A stretch of 64,000 bases of DNA, from NCBI RefSeq assembly GCF_010686755.1, contig NZ_JAAGXA010000006.1, forward strand, positions 1 to 64,000, given 5' to 3'. This DNA is from Nocardioides zeae (GTDB lineage: Bacteria > Actinomycetota > Actinomycetes > Propionibacteriales > Nocardioidaceae). Below are positions 59,815 through 64,000 of this stretch, one piece after another; positions within the stretch are counted from its first letter, which is position 1; each line of letters opens with the position of its first letter. The notes below the pieces were generated by a model. The model had not been told where the DNA came from. It searched no databases and saw only the letters and a program-made list of their open reading frames with translations. The position numbers and the translations under genes were made by a program.

Positions 59815-61367
59815 CGCAGGGCCTCGCTGATCGAGCGTCGGAGGGACAGGAGCTGGAGGGCGGTCGAGAGGGCCCGACCGGTGGTCTCGGGCAGGTCGGT
59901 GCGCACCAGGTCGGTGAGCCGGTCGAGCGTGGCGGGCGGCGCGTCGACGAGCGCGTCGCGCAGGTGGTGGACGGTCTCGGTCGGCAGCACGAGCCGCGGT
60001 GGCGGCACCCGGTGCAGCGCCTCCACCGCCTCGCGGGCCAGGCCGGGGTCGGCGGGCACGGGCAGGGCGGCGAGCAGGTCGCGGAGGTCCCGCAGGTCGC
60101 CGGCCCCGCGGCAGCGGGCGAGGCCGGAGCCGAGGTGCTGCGTGCGTTCCTCGGCCGGCAGCACCGACAGCAGCCCCGACGGACGCCCCTCGACGGCGAT
60201 CACCGCCCGCGCCCAGTCGACGTCGCGCCGCAGCAGCACCGCGCGTCGCACGGCGGCGCGCAACGGATCGGGGAGGCGCTGGTACGTCGCGGCCTCGTCC
60301 ACCCCGGACGCGGACGTCAGCACCGGGAGCGGCGCCCCGGCCACCAGCGTGCCAAGCCACCAGTCGTGGCGCGAGGTGCCCCGTGGGGGAGGGGTGAGCC
60401 CGTCCCGCACGCCCGCGTCGTCGGGATCGGGCGGGGTCGCGACGTCGAGGCGCCGGCCGAGGATCCCGCTCCGGGAGAGCAGCGGCGCGAGCCGCTCCGC
60501 CATCCGCTGGGCACGTCGCGACGTCGGCAGTCCGTCGAGCAGCGCCTGCGCCAGCCCGCGCACCTTCACCGACCGGTCGTCGAGCGCCCGCTCGAGCAGC
60601 GCGTCGTCGGTCTCGACGAGGGCGCTGCCGAGCGCCTCGAGGTGCTGGGTGCGCTCGTTCACCGGGTCGTTGGCCCAGGTGGAGGCGACGAGGTCGGCCG
60701 CGGTCGCGCGTTCCGCGGGGTCGGGCGACGCGCGCAGGTCGAGGAGCAGCGCGAGCCGCGCCGGCGCCGGGAGGTGCGGCCACGCGGCCGGGTCGGGGCG
60801 GGCGCCCGGGGTCCCGGCGGGCGATGCCGCGGCCCGGTGGTCCGCCAGCACCGCGCTCCAGCCCGGGTGCAGCGCGGCGAGCCACCGCCCGCGCTCGTCG
60901 AGCACGGGCCGCAGCGGGGCCCGGAGCGTCGGTGTCGTCCGCGCGCGCTCCAGCAGCGTGGGCAGCAGGTCGTGGGGCACGCGCACGCCGCGCGCCGCGG
61001 CGCACGCCAACCAGTGGGCCACGAGCACGTCCCGTTCCGCGGCCGGCACCGGCGCCGGGCGCGCGTGGAGCAGCTCGAGCAGCTGCCGGGCGCGCGGGGG
61101 CGGCGGCGCGAGGGTGTCGGCGGGTGCGGGCACGGGGGCGTCCACCGGGGCCTCGGGAGCGTCGGGCGCCCCCACGGCCCGGACCGCGGCCAGCACGGTC
61201 GCCGCGTCGAGGAGCCGGGTGCCGGAGTCGGCCGCCGGGCCGGGACCGCCCAGCGCTGCCGGCAGCTCCGGCGCCGCGCGCCGCCCGCTGCCCAGGATCG
61301 CGGCGGCCACGACGCCGTCGGCCCAGTCCTCGACGGTGACGTCCTCGACGGTGACGGGCGCGCTCAC
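59811..61367 (-). CDS. DUF5691 family protein
   Basis: A 518-residue, almost wholly helical Ala/Leu/Arg-rich protein, with HEAT-like character and no catalytic motif. Segments such as DDRSVKVRGLAQALLDGLP look like helical repeats, suggesting a scaffold. The GTG start at 61367 overlaps the SWIM stop (GTGA). Family assignment rests on context and length. Confidence 0.68.
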   Translation of the reverse strand: MSAPVTVEDVTVEDWADGVVAAAILGSGRRAAPELPAALGGPGPAADSGTRLLDAATVLAAVRAVGAPDAPEAPVDAPVPAPADTLAPPPPRARQLLELLHARPAPVPAAERDVLVAHWLACAAARGVRVPHDLLPTLLERARTTPTLRAPLRPVLDERGRWLAALHPGWSAVLADHRAAASPAGTPGARPDPAAWPHLPAPARLALLLDLRASPDPAERATAADLVASTWANDPVNERTQHLEALGSALVETDDALLERALDDRSVKVRGLAQALLDGLPTSRRAQRMAERLAPLLSRSGILGRRLDVATPPDPDDAGVRDGLTPPPRGTSRHDWWLGTLVAGAPLPVLTSASGVDEAATYQRLPDPLRAAVRRAVLLRRDVDWARAVIAVEGRPSGLLSVLPAEERTQHLGSGLARCRGAGDLRDLRDLLAALPVPADPGLAREAVEALHRVPPPRLVLPTETVHHLRDALVDAPPATLDRLTDLVRTDLPETTGRALSTALQLLSLRRSISEALR

Positions 61368-62764
61368 AGCCCCACCACCCCGTCGCCCGTGCCGACGGCC
61401 AGCACCCGGAGCACCCCGTCCTGCAGCTCGCCGAAGAGGTCGGCTGGGCGACCACCGGTGCGGGCGAGCAACGACCAGACCGCTCCGGTGGCCTCCTCCT
61501 CGTCGGCGCCCGTCGCCACGCCCGGCACCGTGCGGCCCGCGGCGTCGACGACGGTGACGGCCCCGGTGGTGTCGGCGTCCGGGCCCGGGGCCACCCGGGC
61601 GTCGCGGACGACGGCGGGCACGCGTCGTACGAAGGGGTTCGCAGCCAGCGCCGCCGTGCGGCGGGCCCGGGCGGCGGCCAGGTCGCCGCCCCCGGGGAGG
61701 CGGTCGAGCTCGCCGGCGGCCACGGGCTCGGTGACGAGGAGGGCGCGCCGCGGGTCGTGGCCGGGGTAGAGCGCGAGGGTGGCATCGAGGCGGCTGCCGA
61801 CGGTGCGGGCCACGGGCATCGGAGCGCCCCGCGCCGCGAAGTCGAGCACCTGCACCACGTGGCCCGAGCGCTCGCCGTGGAGCCAGGTGCGCTGCTCGAG
61901 CAGGCCGCCGTCGGTCGAGCGGTGGGCACCGAGCACGGCCCACACGTCGGCGACGGTCTCACCCGCCCGCACCTCGTCGGTCGCCCACGCCCAGCCCACC
62001 ACGGTGCGGAGGTCGGCCGCGGTGGCCGCGTCGAGGTCGGCGCGGCGGCGCCAGGCCCGCACGAGGAGCCACCAGCGGCCGAGGACGTCGACGGTGTGCT
62101 CGGCCCAGTCGGAGCGGTGGCGGACGGTGCGTCCGAGCGCGCGCACCTCCTCGGCGACGCCGGGCAGCTGGGCGTCCACCAGCCGCGCGGCGGCGGACTC
62201 CCACCAGGTCAGGTCGCGCTGGCGGGCGGCGGCGATCCCCGTGCGCGCCAGGTCGGTGAGCCAGACCGCGAGGTCCTCCATGCCCGCGTCCATCCGCGCG
62301 AGGCGCTCGTCGCGGCGCTGGGCTGCCGCCGCCGCGCGCGCGGCGAGCGTCGCCGGGTCGACGGGCGCCCCGGATCCGGCCTCGGCCGCTGCCCGCGACG
62401 CCGCCCGCTCCGCCCGCTGACGCGCCCACGCGGCCGCCTCGTCGGGAGCGCCGGCACCGGGCTCGAGGTCGCCCGCCGACCAGCGCAGGAGGAGCGCCAG
62501 CGCGTGCTTGCAGGGGAACTTGCGGCTGGGGCACGAGCACCGGTACGCGGGGCCGCTGAGGTCCACGCTCACCTGGTAGGGCGCCTTCCCCGAGCCCTGG
62601 CACTTGCCCCACACGAGCGTCGCGCTGACGCCGCAGTCCGACCACGCCCCGGGCGCGGTCAGCTTGCGCGCCGCCACCAGCGACGCCGCGTCGGGCGCGG
62701 CGCCACGCACCCGCTCGAGCGGCCAGCGCTCGGCGGGGACGTCCGCGGCCTCGGGGGTGGTCAT
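61364..62764 (-). CDS. SWIM zinc-finger protein
   Basis: A 466-residue protein with an N-terminal SWIM finger: Cys76-x-Cys78-x6-Cys85-x-His87 (CSCPSRKFPCKH). The rest is helical followed by a C-terminal beta-rich region. SWIM fingers bind DNA or proteins. It is the promoter-proximal gene of the five-gene unit. The ATG at 62764 has a second candidate at 62773. Its promoter shares the 95-bp gap with the divergent stress-protein gene. Confidence 0.82.
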   Translation of the reverse strand: MTTPEAADVPAERWPLERVRGAAPDAASLVAARKLTAPGAWSDCGVSATLVWGKCQGSGKAPYQVSVDLSGPAYRCSCPSRKFPCKHALALLLRWSAGDLEPGAGAPDEAAAWARQRAERAASRAAAEAGSGAPVDPATLAARAAAAAQRRDERLARMDAGMEDLAVWLTDLARTGIAAARQRDLTWWESAAARLVDAQLPGVAEEVRALGRTVRHRSDWAEHTVDVLGRWWLLVRAWRRRADLDAATAADLRTVVGWAWATDEVRAGETVADVWAVLGAHRSTDGGLLEQRTWLHGERSGHVVQVLDFAARGAPMPVARTVGSRLDATLALYPGHDPRRALLVTEPVAAGELDRLPGGGDLAAARARRTAALAANPFVRRVPAVVRDARVAPGPDADTTGAVTVVDAAGRTVPGVATGADEEEATGAVWSLLARTGGRPADLFGELQDGVLRVLAVGTGDGVVGL

Positions 62765-62859
62765 CGCCGCCATCCTGTCGCATCGCACCGACACCTGCGG
62801 GGTACCGGGGCCGGTCCCCACCCGTCCACACCACGGCGACCCCCACGAACGGAGCAGAG

Positions 62860-63369
62860 ATGTCCCACCACGACACCGACGGAGGCACCGCCAAGGTCGC
62901 CGAGCTCGTCGAGCAGGCGCGCATCGCGATGCTCACCACGATGACGAGCGACGGGAAGCACGTGAGCCGGCCGATGGCGTTGCAGGAGGTGGAGTTCGAC
63001 GGTGATCTCTGGTTCTTCTGCCACGACGACTCCGCGAAGGTCGCCGAGGTGCGGGAGCACCCGCAGGTGAACGTCTCCTTCGCCGACCCGAAGCACGCGG
63101 CCTGGACGTCGCTGTCCGGCACGGCGCTGCTCACCCACGACGCGGACAAGGCCCGCGAGCTGTGGTCGCCCGCCCTCGAGGTGTGGTTCCCGGACGGCCT
63201 CGAGACGCCGACGCTGGCGCTGCTGAAGGTGGACGTCGCGACGGCCGAGTACTGGGAGTCCTCGTCGTCCCGCGTGCGTCGCCTCGTCGGCGGCATCCGG
63301 GCCGCCGTCACCGGGGACCCCGGTAAGTTCCCCGCAGAGAACGAGACGACCGTCCTGGAGGACCGATGA
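62860..63369 (+). CDS. pyridoxamine 5'-phosphate oxidase-fold (general stress protein 26-type) protein
   Basis: A 169-residue FMN-binding split-barrel protein. The segments ARIAMLTTMTSDGKHVSRPMALQEVEFDGDLWFFCHDDSAK and VNVSFADPKHAAWTSLSG are typical of the GS26 group. These proteins are FMN- or F420-linked oxidoreductases in stress responses. The stop overlaps the next gene (ATGA), forming a two-gene unit. Confidence 0.82.
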   Translation: MSHHDTDGGTAKVAELVEQARIAMLTTMTSDGKHVSRPMALQEVEFDGDLWFFCHDDSAKVAEVREHPQVNVSFADPKHAAWTSLSGTALLTHDADKARELWSPALEVWFPDGLETPTLALLKVDVATAEYWESSSSRVRRLVGGIRAAVTGDPGKFPAENETTVLEDR

Positions 63370-63731
63370 CCAGCTTCCGCCCCACCCGCCTGGTGTCCGC
63401 CGCGACGGCGGCCTACGGCGTCTACGCCCTCGCCAAGCCCAGCCACCTGCCCGACGCGCTCGGGATCCGCGGGGGCGAGCGTGCGTCGTACGAGGGTCTC
63501 GCGACGACCTACGGCGTCCGCGACCTGATCATCAGCAGCGCCGGCATCGCGGGCGGCCCGCGGCTGCGGCGCCTGGCGCTCGGCGCGCGCATCACCTCCG
63601 ACGTCGTCGACTGCCTGCTGCTCAACCAGAAGCTGTCCGACGGCGGCGCCCGGAAGAAGGCCACCGCGGTCACGCTCGCGTGGGCGGCTCTCAACGCGTC
63701 GGTGCTCGTGGCGGACGTGAAGAAGGGCTAA
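63366..63731 (+). CDS. small membrane protein of unknown function
   Basis: A 121-residue protein, mostly Ala/Leu/Gly rich, with four weak hydrophobic stretches. Its pattern, including YGVYALAKPSHLPDALGI and TYGVRDLIISSAG, resembles small DUF4267-like membrane proteins. It is co-translated with the GS26-type protein. Function unknown. Confidence 0.6.
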   Translation: MTSFRPTRLVSAATAAYGVYALAKPSHLPDALGIRGGERASYEGLATTYGVRDLIISSAGIAGGPRLRRLALGARITSDVVDCLLLNQKLSDGGARKKATAVTLAWAALNASVLVADVKKG

Positions 63732-63757
63732 CCCGGAACCCACCGGGAGCGACCCGG

Positions 63758-64000
63758 TGCGCGACTCCCTCGACCTCCTCCTCGACGCCGCGGGCGAGCA
63801 CGCCGTCCGCGAGGAGTGGGACCGCGTGGCCGCGGCCGGCGTCCCCGGGGCGGGGGTACGCCGCGACGCCGGCCACGCGCCCCACCTGACGGTCGCGGAG
63901 CGCGACGAGGTCCCGGCCGCGGCCGAGGCGCTGCTCGACGCTCTGGTGGCGCACCTCCCGGTGACCCTCCACCTCGGCGCCCCGCTCGTGCTCGGCGCGC
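63758..64000 (+). CDS. 2'-5' RNA ligase-like (2H phosphoesterase) protein, partial
   Basis: The first 81 residues of a gene cut by the window edge. It starts at GTG 63758, 26 bp after the previous gene. The HAPHLTV segment carries the first H-x-T motif of 2H phosphoesterases; the second motif would lie beyond the window. Such proteins hydrolyse or ligate 2'-linked RNA ends or cyclic phosphates. Confidence 0.65.

Noticed and set aside
1..64000. CRISPR array, insertion sequence, integrase or phage genes
   Set aside because: No regularly spaced direct repeats and no transposase or integrase motifs were found. The only repeats are the dispersed palindromes.

Overview
This 64-kb window comes from a very GC-rich actinobacterial chromosome. 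The gene content fits a member of the Nocardioidaceae or a close relative (inferred from gene content, not from an alignment). Pointers are the lexA/LysM-protein/nrdR arrangement, a B12-dependent class II ribonucleotide reductase, an F420-type LLM oxidoreductase, a gluABCD-type amino-acid importer, many GTG starts, GTGA/ATGA start-stop overlaps, and MiaB, MiaA, DapF, HflX and LexA of actinobacterial type. I see no rRNA, tRNA, CRISPR array, transposase or integrase.

Layout. 1-2.0 kb: a MarR regulator divergent from a trans-aconitate-type methyltransferase, then a DUF4442 protein. 2.1-5.5 kb (-): a glutamate-type ABC importer (gluA-gluB-gluC-gluD), divergent from miaB (5.6-7.1 kb). 7.2-17.1 kb: a catabolic cluster. 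An IclR regulator, two SDR dehydrogenases and a serine hydrolase read leftward; a sugar-type ABC importer, an LLM oxidoreductase and 4-hydroxybenzoate 3-monooxygenase read rightward from a shared control region that carries an IclR-like operator. 17.1-20 kb: small proteins, NUDIX, MT0933-type antitoxin, miaA. 20-26.5 kb: a sterol-desaturase-like membrane hydroxylase with divergent TetR, a lipase-like hydrolase, an M28-like protein, an odd AsnC/Lrp regulator and an MFS transporter. 26.6-36.9 kb: dapF, a PhoD-like phosphatase, hflX, a fused secDF, a MarR/membrane-protein pair and a DinG-type helicase. 36.9-42.7 kb (-): three exported hydrolases (two phosphatase-type, one metalloprotease) and a small membrane protein. 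42.8-48.7 kb: the DNA-damage and dNTP block lexA | LysM protein, nrdR, nrdJ.

49.2-54.5 kb is the most notable region: a type II-like CBASS anti-phage locus. In order it holds a small basic protein, an HNH-SAVED nuclease (Cap5-type), a CD-NTase with a Gly/Ser-rich tail ending in glycine, and an E2-E1 fusion (Cap2-type). I find no JAB deconjugase (Cap3). A convergent XRE-type regulator closes the locus. The whole insert sits between two strong hairpins.

54.8-64 kb: a small membrane protein, then a tightly overlapping five-gene operon (SWIM zinc finger, DUF5691, MoxR AAA+ ATPase, DUF5682, VWA) of unassigned function, an FMN-type stress protein, a small membrane protein, and a 2H phosphoesterase/RNA-ligase-like gene cut by the window edge.

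A dispersed palindromic repeat occurs at three intergenic places. Twice it forms an 82-bp paired element with the same internal spacing.
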